A stretch of DNA of 64,000 nt, taken from NCBI GenBank assembly GCA_032718865.1, contig JALUTQ010000024.1:915501-979500 (forward strand), written 5' to 3'. The stretch comes from Tilletia caries. Its lineage: Eukaryota; Basidiomycota; Exobasidiomycetes; Tilletiales; Tilletiaceae. The notes below the pieces were generated by a model. The model was not told the DNA's origin, searched no databases, and saw only the letters and a list, made by a program, of their open reading frames with translations. The position numbers and the translations under genes were made by a program. Below are positions 23,224 to 35,600 of the stretch, in pieces. The stretch's first letter is position 1. Each line of letters opens with the position of its first letter.

Positions 23224-24847
23224 TCAAGCATGCCGTCCGAGCTTCTCCAAGCTGGCAATGCCACTCTCGTACCACTCCGCCCTGCTAACCCAGAACGACT
23301 CCTTGTCCTTCATGATATCGGCCAAGACCGCGCCTCCGAGGAAGACCATATGCTTACGACGCGGCGGGTCCTCGATCTTGATCTTGAACGCCTTTAACCG
23401 ACTGCCGTCCCCGCCAAGCACACGGGTGAGGTAGAGCTGCTTGACCTCCTTCTCCAGACGGGAGGGCAGGCCGGGGTACATGCTCGAGCCGCCGGAGAGG
23501 ACGATGTGCTTGTAGAGCTCGGAGCGGGTGTCGACTGCGGCTGCTTGGATGGTTTGGAACAGCATCTCGGCTGCGCCTGGTTGTTCGACATCGACGAGGT
23601 GGGGTTGGAACATACACTCGGGTGCTTCGAAGCGTTCGGAGCCGACCTTGATGGTTCGTCCGTCGGGCAACTTTGCGAAGGGAGAGTCCATTGAGGGGGG
23701 TCAGTACGTTCAGCGCCCCAGCTCTGAAGCGAAAAAAAAATGGATAGGTCAAAGAACTCACAGTGTAGCTCTCCACCAATGTGGTAGTCTCCTCCGCCAA
23801 TCGCTTGTCCAGCGCCAGGTCGTAGCTGACATAACACAGCTTCTCCTTCATCTCCCGCACGGTTTCGAAGTCGGCTGTCCTGTTGAATGCGTAGCCGCGG
23901 AGAAGGAGGAGCTTGATCAGGTAGCGGGTCACGTCTCTGCCTGCGACGTCGAGACGGCGGGTGAGATGGGGTAGGGCGAAACCTTCATAGACGGGCACGA
24001 TGTGGGTCACACCGTCACCAGAGTCGACGACGACGCCTGTCTGAAGACCTGAGCGAGACAGTCGATGCGCGCAACGGATGGGTGGAGAGGAGAGAGTTGA
24101 GTCGGTTGGGAGTTACGTTCAGAAGGGAAGCCAGTCACTATACATACCCTGGGCATAGAGCGTTAGAACGGCCTGGATGGCAACGTAGACGCCGTCGAAT
24201 CCGTACTCCTCGAACATGATCTGGCACATCTCCTCGCGATTCTTCTTCGGGTTCATGGGAGGCTCCGTCAACAGAATCTTGCGGCCTTGCGGGTCGATCT
24301 TGAGCTTCTCGTCAAAGGTGTAGTTCCACACTGAGAGAGCGCGTGCGCGTCAGTATAATGATTCAGGAAAGGAAAGTTTCATGTTGAGGAGCAGCTTACC
24401 GTGGCGCATGTCTCCGAAGTCCTTGACGATGCCGTGCTCCATGGGCTGAGTGACTTGAAGGTAGTTGCGAAGCTCCGCGGCCTCCGTGCCGACCATGATG
24501 TCCTTGATCTGGCCTGCAGCTGCATTGCGCTCCTCGACACGCAGAATCGGTCGGCCGACGATGGAGGGGAAGACGTGTTCGGGGAAGTTGGAGCCTGTAG
24601 GATACCGCATTCAGTCAGCCTTTGGGAGCTCTCTTTCGGAGTCATGGCTGGGAGGGGGGTCACATACCGGCATATCCGACCTTGACGAACTGTTATAGCG
24701 ACAGAGATGCAAATGGCAGAGTCAGGGAAAGAGAGCGAGAGGAGCATGTTCAGCATGGCAGACAGTACTGGGCCCAGCTTGTGGGGTCAGGAGGGTTGTA
24801 CTCACCCCAGTGCCGTTATCGATGACGACGGGTCTGCTGTCAGCCAT
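23224..24847 (-). CDS. ARP2: Actin-related protein 2 (Arp2/3 complex subunit)
   Basis: Six exons on the minus strand: 24847-24806, 24689-24668, 24594-24400, 24330-24148, 24048-23762, 23670-23224. They give 391 residues, the usual Arp2 length. The N-terminus [20 protein letters not shown] carries the actin-fold phosphate loop and the Arp2-specific SNFPEH. Other diagnostic stretches are [87 protein letters not shown] and [20 protein letters not shown]. Arp2 binds ATP and, with Arp3, forms the template for branched actin nucleation at endocytic patches. The 22-bp second exon is short but keeps the frame. It shares a 318-bp divergent promoter with the Doa10 gene. Confidence 0.97.
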
Positions 24848-25165
24848 GGCTGTCGAGTGCGCCGGTTGCTGGGGGCGTAATTGATGGGCGCTGTGGGCGT
24901 GGCTGACTGGCTGTGCGATGGCGACGGCAAGGTGAGCAACTTGGATGTCGTCTTCCCGCTCGCCGCGCTCATCCGTCTGTGCGATGCGATGCGATGCGAT
25001 GCGGTGACCGCGGGGCGAGCCGGAACTTCGGGCCGGGGAATTCCGATTTCGTATGGCCCATATGATGCTCGCTCGCTGCCAGCTGCCTCAGAAGAACACT
25101 GAGCGACCCATGGCTCTTGCGCGCATCAGCCAGGAGAACAGCGCGCGCATCAGCAGAGAGAGAAG
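24848..25165. promoter_or_regulatory. Divergent promoter between ARP2 and Doa10, with (GCGAT)4
   Basis: 318 bp between two divergent start codons. Contains a GCGAT tandem repeat at 24981-25003. No TATA box identified. Confidence 0.6.
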
Positions 25166-28100
25166 ATGGACAGCGGAGGCGCGGACGACAGCAGCAGCGG
25201 TGCCTTCCAGCCGGTCGCCAGTCCCTCAAGCTCCCGAGGCGATGCGCTGGAGCAACGCAGGGGCATGATGGCCAGCAACGGCAGCGGCAGCGGCAGCGGC
25301 AGCCATGACTCCCTCGGGCATCGCGAAGGCAGCCCTTCCTCAATCTCGGTCTTTGGCGATAGTGAAGGAAGCGCAGCCTCGTCCCCACGTCAAGACGCCC
25401 CCGTCGAGGAGCAACAGTGCCGCATCTGCCGCTCAGGATCCGAGGACGAGGCTCCCCTCTTCCGCCCGTGCAAGTGCAGCGGTAGTATCCAGTACTGCCA
25501 CCAGGACTGCCTCATCGAATGGCTCTCCCACTCCCGCAAGAAGTACTGCGAGCTCTGTGGCCACCCCTTCACTTTCAAGAAGCGCTACAAGCGCGCCTTA
25601 CCCAAGGGGCTCGACATCCGATGGACCTTGCCATTCAGAGTACCGACTTGGATGCTGCCCCAGGATGACACTCCCAACCCACCTACGCTCGCTTTCAGGC
25701 TGCCGCTGCCCGCGTATCTCTACGCGCGGCGCATGGCTCTTCAGGCCCTTGGCTGGGTCCTTACCGGCATGCGCGGCATCACTGTACTCATCACCTGGCT
25801 CATCCTTCTGCCGCTGGTTAACATCAACGTCTGGCGCAGCTACTTCTGGGTGAGCGACACCATCGTCAGCGCCTGGCAGAACGCTATTCAGCAGCCCATT
25901 GTGCCCGTTTCGAGATCGGTCTCATCACTTGCGGACACACTCGCGCCAGACGCGGCGGCTGACTCCCACTCAATGACCGGACCAGTGGCGCTGGTGGAAT
26001 ACCTCCAAAATGCTCCCGAGCCGGTAACAGATGCCACTCGCGTGCTCGTCCCAGGCCCGACACACTGGCGCTTCAAAGGCATCAACCAGAACAGCCGGGT
26101 CATGGTGATCCCGGTGCAACAGGTCAATTTGCCAGTCATCAAACGACTCCTTCCTTACTGCCACCCCCCCTACCCCCAGGAGCCAATCAGTCCGCTATAC
26201 CAGGACCTAATAACGCCCCCTGATGAGCTGTCACAGACGCTAATTCTCTCGCTCCCGTACATGCTCAACGGGCAACGATTCTCTCTCGACCTCACAAGAT
26301 TCTGCGCACTCTTCGATCGACCTGAAGATGCCGTCTTGCGCATTGCCCAGCAACGGACCAAGCTGAAGGGCACAACCACTAACTTAAAGTTCGCCCGGCT
26401 TCTCGGCCAGAGGATAAAGGATACCATTTACACAGCTCACACATGCGGCGCTGCAGGGCCCAACGTGTGTGCCAAGGCGTTGTGGAAATGGGTCAAGAGA
26501 TGGACAAGGTCGGTGTGGTTGGCAGACAAACACTTTCTCCAGACAGATTGCTGAGATAAACTTTCTTCCTCGCAGTGTGATGTCGAAGGATCTGGTCGAG
26601 GGACAGGTGTTGACATGTGCCGTCATCATCATCTTGTGAGTGGCTTTCCATTCGAACTCACTGCCGACAGCACAAGAGTTGACCTCCCTTCCCCTCCTCA
26701 CAGCGTGGGCGTGTTTCTGCTGCGAGAATGGGTCTTGCAGAACTTGCCCCATGTCGTAGAAAGAGTGGCGGCACAGGCTCAGGCCATGCGACAACAGAAC
26801 GAGGTCTTGGAAGGGCAGGTCGCAGACGCACATCGGCAACTTGCCGACGCCCAACGACAGCTAGACGGCTTACATCGCGGGCAGGGCTTGAATCGCATCG
26901 ATGATCGCTTCCCGGCCGAGCATGGGATGCGTGGATTCGAGGACGACCTGGATGAGGGGGAGGACGAGCCAGCCGAGGTGGAGGATGAGATGGAGTATGA
27001 GATGCATGAGGGGGAAGACGAGCTGTACGACGAGGCTGACGAGCTGGGGGATATTCCAGACGAGGTAGAGGATGCGTCGGAAGAGGGGGACGGCGAGCCG
27101 AATGAGCTGGAGGATGCGCCGGATGAGGATCCGGACGTCGAGCCTGAGGCGCAGGAGGAGGAAAGCGACAGCGAGGAGGAAGAAGAAGACGAGGAGGGGG
27201 AGATTCCCGAAGACGAAATAGCTCAAATAGCAGCCCGGATCGGTCCAGCTGCCGAAGGAGATTTGGACGAAGCTGGGCAGGACATAGGTGGGGCTGCTGC
27301 TGCCGCGAACGGTTGGGAGGAAGCGGAGCAGATGGGAGCGCTAGACGAGGAGCTGGATGGGATGCTAGAAGGTGAGTTCTCCGCCCTCGCAACCCTGCGT
27401 GACTGAATGCTCTTCCATTGCTTCCGAGGTGCTGATGCCATCTTTTTCAACAGCAATCGGGATGCGCGGGCCGATGATCGGACTGCTCCAGAATGCGGCA
27501 TTGATGGTCGTCTTATGCAGGTATGAGTGGGGAATGTGCGATAAAGCATTTTTTTGTCGTTATGCAGCTGACATTCTCCCCTATGACTCCAGCTTTGCTT
27601 TGATGCTTTTCGTAGCGGTGCCATATGTAAGCGTAGTTCCCTTCGGTTACTCATAATAAGTTGCTGACTCTGTGCTCCATACATTCAGGTGGCTGGACGA
27701 ACGTTCGGCTTCGGGACAAACTTGCTGCGTCTGGCCACATTTCCGATCAAGCTCGTGCGGATGGTAACCGATCCGACGTTCGACGCCCTGATCGAGTGGT
27801 TCGACCGCTTCGTTCTGCGACCCGTCTTATCGGTGCTATCACATCTGCCCTTCAGCAGCAGCTTCAAAGCCGGTCCGGTTGCCGGGCCTGTCGTAGAAGA
27901 AGTAATGGCCAGCACCACTGCGGCGGCGGCGAATGTGTCTGCTGCACTGCAAGAGGGGAACGTGTCCTCGTGGCCGGTCTTTTTCGACACGAAGAAGGCA
28001 CTTTCGGTTCTCGAGCAGGGTCGAGAACGGGTGTATGAGTTCGGGGTCTACATGGTCGCCAAGACTCGCGGCACCTCTGTCAGTGACCGCGTCCTCTGCG

Positions 28101-30584
28101 TACTGCTCGGACACAGCTACTGGCTCGCCGCCCTCATGCTCGACGCCTATTTCGGGCTCTTCCAGCACTCGCAACAGTTGCAGTGGCTCCGTGGATTCGT
28201 CGATATGCAGCATTTCGTGGTCAAGGTGTTGTTCTTTATGATCATCGAGCTGCTCATGTTCCCCATCGGGTGCGGCCTGGTTCTGGACCTGTGTTTGAGT
28301 CCGCTGATTGAGTCGGTGACGTTCGGGGCTCGTCTGGACGAGGCGCTCGGTCATCCTCTCACGTTCTTCTTTGTTCGTTGGGTCGGTGGGACGCTTTACA
28401 TGTTCGGATTCGCGCAGTGGGTTGGGGCGACGCGCCAACTGCTTCGCAAGGGTGCCTTGTCCTGGATTCGTGATCCGAATGACCCGACGTTTTCTCCAGT
28501 TCGGGAGATCCTGGAGCGAAAGACGATGGTACAGCTCAGTAAGTGGCGACCTTGTGCGACCGAGGACCTTGCTGGCCGAGCATTTCAGCTGACGGAACAC
28601 ATCTTCGAATACTCGAGCAGAGAAGATACTTTCTTCTGCCATCACGTACGCGTGGCTCTTGATAGCCTGCATAGGTATCAACCTTTGGTTCATCCGACAC
28701 GTCTGGCCTGGCGTTCTGCCGTTGCGGTGGCGACCATTCAACAACTTGTCCGCCGTGCCCTTCGACCTGCTGATGCTCTACTACGGCATGCCTTTCTGCA
28801 TCCGGATCCTCAGACCGGGTAGTCTAATCCGCAAGCTCTCGCGGAAGTGGTGGGCCCGTGTTGCCCAGGTGCTCCGGCTCAGCAACTTCTTGTTAGGCAA
28901 GGACGCGCCGTTGGAACAGGGATATGTCGAGTACATAACGTGGGCCGCCTGGGCCCAGCGCAGAGGACCACGCAAAGCAGAGGTGAACGAGCTACGGGCT
29001 CTACAGCATCGTCGTCGTTTATCCACCGACGTTGCGCTTCAGGGCGATGGATGGTACTTTGTCCTGGATGGCGCCTTTGCGCATGTTCCTGCTGACGACA
29101 GTCCAGCGCCGGACAGTCGCGTCTTCATCATGGTCGATCGCGAAGGTGTGCCTGTGGACAGTGAGAACGATCGTGCGCTGCAGAAACAGGAGATCATCAT
29201 TGCCAACATGACGAACAAGCCCAAATACGAGATTGTGTACCTGGTGAGTTGAAGACGCTGAACTTGTTGTCACGGATACCGTGCACTGTCAGCTGAAGCG
29301 ATACTCTGGTTCCTTTCAGCCTCCTCGCTTCCGCTTACGAATCTACGGGTTGTTCTTCCTCCTGTGGCTCAGCGTTTCGATTGGTGTTCAAATTTCGATT
29401 GGAGGGCCGTGTAAGTTTCCCCCGATATTGCTCAGAGGCATCTGATTCAAATCAACTGCTGACCTTATTTGCTTTGTACCCTCACCGCTGTTCTCTAGTG
29501 TTGATCGGTCGCGCGCTCTTCAAGCTGTTTACCTCCACAGTCCAGCACGACTTTTACGTCTGGACGATCGGTTGCCCCGTTCTGGCCATCCCAGCTGCAG
29601 CCTCTTATAGGATCTGGCACCATCAGCGACGGAGACTTCGCCGACGCGAACAGCTCGCGCAAGGTGTTCACGGTCCCGCGGAACGGACGTACACAGTCCG
29701 TGGTGTTTGCCGACACGCCGCGGTTCTGGTCTACTTCGGGATCACCATCGGTATTGTCATTCCCTTCTTGATCGGGATGACAACTCGTGTATGTGAGTTT
29801 GAACATGGGGGTTAGATGTGTTACATTGACGACCGATCATTTGCTGATCATTTTGCAATCACGGTATCCGACAGACCTGATTGAGCCATGGCTGGACGTG
29901 AGCCAGCTTTCCAAGCCTGTCCCCGTCTTCCAGACGTGGGCGATGGGCCTGATGGAACAAGTGCTTTTCGTTCGCCTGATTGCGCTGCAGAACGATGCCT
30001 GGGCCCAGTTCTTGACCGCGGCAATCGAACAGGTGAGAAGCTATGGACAGCAAGCTTATTCTACAAACAAGGGACTGACCGAAACTTTCGATCATCCTTG
30101 TTAGACTGTCCGGAACGGAGTCGGGCGGAACGTGCAGCCGTGGCGGACTACGAAAGGAGTGATCTTCCCGGTGCTCTCAGGGCTCATCCTGCTGTTGACC
30201 GCTCCACCACTTCAAGTGGGCCTCAACTTTGCGCTGCGTCCTGGTCCACCTCTGACCCCGACGCTACAACAAGGAGCTGTGCGAGCGGCGTACAAGTGGT
30301 TCTCCTTCGGCTTGGCGTGAGTTCTTCATCCCGGAATGACTGATGTTTTGCCGTGCTGACCACTGATTTCCTCCCGTTTCCTCTCTGCTGTCCGTTCATC
30401 CAGTACCGCCAAGATCCTGCGGATGATCATTGTGCGGATCGACCAGTGGACGATGGCGCTGAAGGACGAGCTCTACCTGGACAGCACAGAGCTGACGAAC
30501 TACACCGGCGAAGCAGGCGGACGTGCTTCAGAGGATGACGATGGCCTGGGTGCCGTGGGGCTCTTACCTGACCACTTCATCTGA
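25166..30584 (+). CDS. doa10: ER/nuclear-membrane RING-CH ubiquitin ligase Doa10 (SSM4/MARCH6 type)
   Basis: Twelve exons: 25166-26508, 26576-26635, 26704-27371, 27454-27520, 27593-27626, 27689-28538, 28621-29243, 29320-29410, 29499-29792, 29875-30032, 30105-30316, 30404-30584, giving 1526 residues. A RING-CH (C4HC3) finger lies at residues about 85-131 (CRIC, PCKCSGS, YCHQDCLIEWL, YCELC). Many hydrophobic segments follow, including GITVLITWLILLPLV and LVEGQVLTCAVIIIF. An acidic coiled stretch covers about residues 545-670. The C-terminal region (DLIEPWLD-type block, VIFPVLSGLILLLTAPP, TAKILRMIIVRIDQW) matches the conserved end of the family. Doa10 ubiquitinates ER and nuclear-envelope degradation substrates with Ubc6/Ubc7. 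The first intron uses an unusual GTCGGT donor, and the acceptor at 28620 was chosen because it restores a membrane segment. Confidence 0.93.
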
Positions 30585-32048
30585 GCCGGGCTCCAATGTG
30601 GTCCACAGTCCACAAACCCGCTGGACACTCACTACTCTGTCACGGACTGTGCGGTTCGAAATAAAGAAACGTCACCAAACCAGCATTGATTATTGTTCTT
30701 TGCGCTGCGGCCGTACCCTGCCTGGGTCCAAGTTGGATGTCTGAGCGCGTGAGTGTCTGAGCGTGTCGCGTGTGCGGGGCAAGCGGATCTCGAGTCGGCC
30801 CGCTGTCCAGCTGACCGACGCAGCGCTGACCGGCTTGCGACGGGTGCTGGCTCCTGCCTGCTGCCTGCTCCCGTGTCTAGCAGATTCCCGGGCTAAGTTT
30901 GCGATGATCCTTCGGCAGCAACGCCGGGCTTAAGGATGATGTTCAACGTGGAAGACGACATGCTTCAGCGTTCGGCACAGGTCACGAGTCCACGGTATCA
31001 CCGTATCACCAGCATCAACGACTCGAATCCAAGGGTCCAGCAAAGGATGTAAACAAAACTGCTGATAACCTTCGCAGGACATGAGGTCTGAAATGTTTGT
31101 GGGGCGTCCCGCTTCCCGCCTGAGATCCTGAGCGCCTGAGCAGAGAGGGCTTCCGCACTTCTGTGGGGAGCGAAAGCCGACAGGTGGATAAGGAGCGACC
31201 CTGCACCATGCGGCATGTCAGATCGCAAACGCGAACTCTTTTTGTGAAGGACCGCGGGAGAGCTGTCCTCTACGGGAGCGATACTGGTATGTATCTCTCA
31301 TTTTGATCTCACGAAGATCTCTCACATCTCACATCTCATCTGACCAGGTCACGGGTGCCCGCGTTGCCCGCAGGCGCTATGCAGCCGTCCGCGCGTTCGC
31401 GGATGTCGCTGCTGCACGCTTTAACCTTGCTCAGGCGCTCAGCGCTCAGATCTTGACTCTTGTTGAGAATGCTGGGGCAAGGCCAGGCAGGGGCAGCAGC
31501 GAGAGGACGTTCGCAGCAGCATATGTACGTAAGAATCTCCCCGGCTGGAGGCTGGAGGTGAGATGTGAGACACGGACAAAAACGTTTATCCGTGTGGCTT
31601 GGTGGCTTGATTTGTATTGCCGGTCTCGGAGAGCGGGATGAGTTGATTGTGGCCCTTACATATCACCTTGTTTTAAATGATCTTGCCTTGCTTTTTCGCA
31701 CAACTCACTCGCCTGCTCTCTGTCTGAACAGTATCTGTGCCTGGGAGAACGCGAGAACGAACCAGCTCGAGCGAGAGTCGAGAGGCAGCGGGGCGCGAGG
31801 CGGGGCGTAGCAAACTGACTGTGTGCTGGAGCGAGTCGGGAGCGAGATAGCTGCCGGGTAACGCAGCGCAGGAAGACGCGGAATTGCGAGAACGCGGGCT
31901 TATCCCCGCACGGACGGACATATCCATTTTTCCGATGGAGCACAAATCCACGGAGAAGTGCCAACGACGCGCCGACCCTCGGCACCTCGCAGAAGCAAGC
32001 CACAACCACACAAAAAAGGCGGGAAGCAGGCGGAAAAGCTTCTTCTTG

Positions 32049-32080
32049 TCGAGGCGTCGAGGCGTCGAGGCGTCGAGGCA
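32049..32080. repeat. (GTCGAGGC)4 octamer repeat
   Basis: Four perfect 8-bp units about 580 bp upstream of the Ppo start codon. Confidence 0.9.
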
Positions 32081-32219
32081 GGTGGAGCGCGGCATCGCGG
32101 GTTGATGGTCACTTGGTGAGCAGCGGCGTGGACAGCGGTGAGCTGCACCAGAAGAAAAAGGAACACGGGGAAGCCAACTCAGTGGGCGCTGGACGAGTTG
32201 ATTGATGGCGCCAGAGCAT

Positions 32220-32253
32220 TTCAGCGTTCAGCGTTCAGCGTTCAGCGTTCAGC
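32220..32253. repeat. (TTCAGCG)n heptamer repeat
   Basis: About five units of TTCAGCG, the last ending TTCAGCC, 80 bp upstream of a TATA box. Confidence 0.9.
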
Positions 32254-32334
32254 CATAGACTTGCACCTGAATGAGACGGAGGGAAGCGCAAAGCGTTCGG
32301 CGCTCGGGCAGGCTCGCAGGGAAAGGCGGAAAGG

Positions 32335-32340
32335 TATAAA
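32335..32340 (+). promoter_or_regulatory. TATA box, Ppo gene
   Basis: TATAAA followed by CT-rich DNA, 318 bp before the start codon; consistent with a core promoter and a long 5' UTR. Confidence 0.5.
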
Positions 32341-32657
32341 GGCCGACTCGCTCTCGCCCCGTGTTCAGCGCTGTTCACTAACACCTTCCTCCTTCTTCTT
32401 TCCCCACTCTCTACTCCCTCATCAACTCTTTCTAACACCTTTCTTTCCCCTTTGACACTCCCCGCATCTACACATCAGACTTCACTCGCATTTCTCTGTG
32501 TCTGCCCCATTGCCATTCGGGTGCGTGTCTGACTTGACCTTATCAACCCCACAGGCTCCTCGGATCAGTGACTGACAGTTGCTCCACTCGTTTTCGGATC
32601 TCTTCCCATCTCACAGAAAACAGGGAGAAGTCCGAAACATCTCGGGATCACTTCAAT

Positions 32658-35600
32658 ATGAAGAACCTTTCGGCTCTCGTGGCCATTGCCAACCTTAGCG
32701 ACAACCAGCACGCAAAACGCTCGCCATCAGATGGGCTCACCGATGTCGAGTACTTTCATGGCGTCCCCATCATTCCTGCCGCCGCGGCCAACCCTTCACG
32801 CAGTCTGGTAGGAAAGTTCCTCCGCACCATCCAAGCCGCCCTTCAGCGTCTCTCGACCTCCAAGGAGGACGCTGCAGCAATCGAGGCCGTGATCGAAACC
32901 AGCGTGGGACAAATGATGGGTCACCTACAAGACGATCGCAGCAACATGATGCTGGAGAAGCTCGTGACCGCGCTTGCCGCCCAAGGCCCAGACTCCAGAG
33001 CGGCAGACTTCATAACAAACTCGCTCGTTGGTGTACTGTACAATGATCTCGACCACCCTCCTCACGCCACCCTCAGTGCCCCCTTCAAATATCGCACTGT
33101 CGACGGCACAGGCACCTCCTGTTCGAATCCGGCTCTTGGTGCCGGCTTCACCCCTTACGCTCGTAGCGTAAGCGCAATGACTCCGGCATCCGGTGCGCGT
33201 CCAGACACCGGTCTCGTCTTCGACATGCTCTTGCGCCGGTCATCGTTCAAGCCTCACCCTGCCGGCATCAGTGAGTAGTGATGCGCCTGTTTCGCCCTCT
33301 TTCCCTTTCCGTTACCACAGCCTTCTGAATATACGTTGCTTCTCATAACCCTGCCAACAGGTTCCCTATTGTTCGCCATGGCAAACATGATCACCCACGA
33401 CATCTTCAACACCAAGGGTGACGAGCCCGAGATCAACCAACACTCGTCCTACCTCGACCTCCAGGTCGTCTACGGCAAGACGACGGAGGAAAACCAGCGC
33501 ATCCGCAAGGGGATCGACGGTCTGCTTCACGCAGACACCTTTGCCGACAGCCGAATCGCCATGATGCCACCTGCCACCGCCGCTCTTGTCATCCTCTTCT
33601 CCCGGCATCACAACTACATTGCCAATCACATTCGGGCCGTCAATGAGCACGGCACCTACCGTAGCGAGGAGGAACTTCGCTTCGATCCAGTCCTCAGGCA
33701 AAAAGCTGAGGCACAAGTCGAGCGCCTTGCTGCTGCACAGAAGGAGGCAAGTGCCGGGACCGGCGTGTCAGAGCAAGAGCACTCGTCCGTCCCGACTGTC
33801 GAACAGGCAATCGACGAGCTGGTTAGCAACAGTCTGAAGACCCAAGACGAGGAGATCTACGGCCGGAGTCGAATCGTCAACTGTGGCTTTTTTGTCGCTT
33901 GCATTTTGCGAGAGTGAGCACTGGACCAAGTCATAAGCCTTCGGGTCCAACTTACCAAAGACTGACCATGTCGTTCTGTACTGCACCTTTCCCACAGCTA
34001 CATCCCGGCCATTCTGAAGTGAGTATGAAGCAGGTTTACATGCCACAGCGACTGGTCACCTTGTCTGACGCGACTCCCTCTATCACCTCACCAACAGTCA
34101 GACTGCCGGGGGTTGGTACCTTGATCCCATGAAGGAGTTCCACAACGCAGGACCCAAGGTACCCCGAGGTGCCGGAAATGCGGTCAGCGCAGAGTTCTCT
34201 GTCTTGTATCGTTGGCACAGCGGTATCAGCGCGGCCGACGAAGGCTGGCTCAACGAGACCGCCGAGGATGTCTGGCCTGGTACTCGCCCAGAAGACCTCA
34301 CTCCGCAAGAGTTTGCCGCAGGTACGTGATTTCTTTCTGGTGTTTTCGGCTGATCGTCAATGAAGACTTCCTGAACGACTCGTCGATTCAACAGGCGCGC
34401 GGAAGCTTCAGAGTCGGCTCGGCGACCTGAAACGCCCCGATCAATGGACTGTCCATGGCTGGAGGCGGGATGCTTCCACGGGCAAGTTCAAGGACTGGGA
34501 CCTCGCAAGCACCATCATCAAGGCGACCAAAGAGGTTGCTGGTGCCCTTGGAGCGAAACACAGCCCTGCTTGGATGCGAATCATCGACATCATGGGACAA
34601 GAGACTGCTCGTAACAAGTGGGGTCTTTGCTCCCTCAAGTGAGTCAGACAGTCAAGACCAGAATCCAGTCCTAGCTCGACGTGTTATTTACGTCTCGGTG
34701 TTCTTCATTTCTTTCAGCGAGTTCCGCCGCTTCCTCGGATTGAAGACGTACTCAAGCTTTGCGGAGTGGAACCCGGACCCTGAGATCAACGGCCCCGCTG
34801 AGATGCTGTACTCCCACGTCGACAATCTCGAGCTCTTCCCCGGTCTGATGGCCGAGGAGACCAAGAAGCCTGGGCCAGGTGCTGGGTGAGTTACCTAGCG
34901 AGGCCGCAAAGACACGTTCAACTCCTTTGAAAGTCTCTGACTCCTGCCTGCGTCCTTTTCCTTCAGTCTGTGCCCCGGCTACACTACATCGCGCGCCATC
35001 CTCAGCGACGCCACTGCCCTCGTCCGTGGCGACCGTTTCCTAACGATCGACATGACACCTGTGAAGTGCACGAGCTGGGGTTACGTGTACGGACAGACGA
35101 GTCAGCCCGGTGCCTACACGGGCATTCTCTCCAAGCTTTTGTTCAACACACTGCCCAACGTGTTCGCCTACAACTCTACCTGGGCACTGTTCCCCTTCGC
35201 CACGCCTCGCAAGATCGAGAAAATACTGGCCGAGAAGGGAGTCTTGGATAAGTACGATACCAAGGAGCCCGAGGGCCAGCTCCAGAACTGGTACGGCGTC
35301 AACTCGTATGCGGCCGTGCGGGAGGTCATCTCGAATTCGAAGCGATTCGGTGTGCCGTACAAGAGTGCCATCGAGATCGTCGCGCAGGGCAAGAACTACG
35401 TGATGGGCATGGACGACCCCACGCAACACGACAAGAACCGCCACCTGCTCTCAGAGCTCGCGTACCCGGAGGGCTGGCACCGCACCTTTGACACGTTCTT
35501 CTTCGAGAAGTCGGCAGAGCTTCTCCAGAAGAAGAGCATGGCTTACACGTCGGGCCGCATCGTGGATGTGGTCAATGACGTTTGCAATGTCGTGCCCATG

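Larger units (their letters stand above)
30585..32657. promoter_or_regulatory. Long upstream region of the Ppo gene with short tandem repeats
   Basis: About 2.07 kb without a supported gene. Near the right end are a GTCGAGGC array, a TTCAGCG array, a TATAAA box at 32335-32340 and pyrimidine tracts (32380-32460) before the start codon. Introns may lie in the 5' UTR (CCCCACAG at 32546-32553). Confidence 0.5.
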
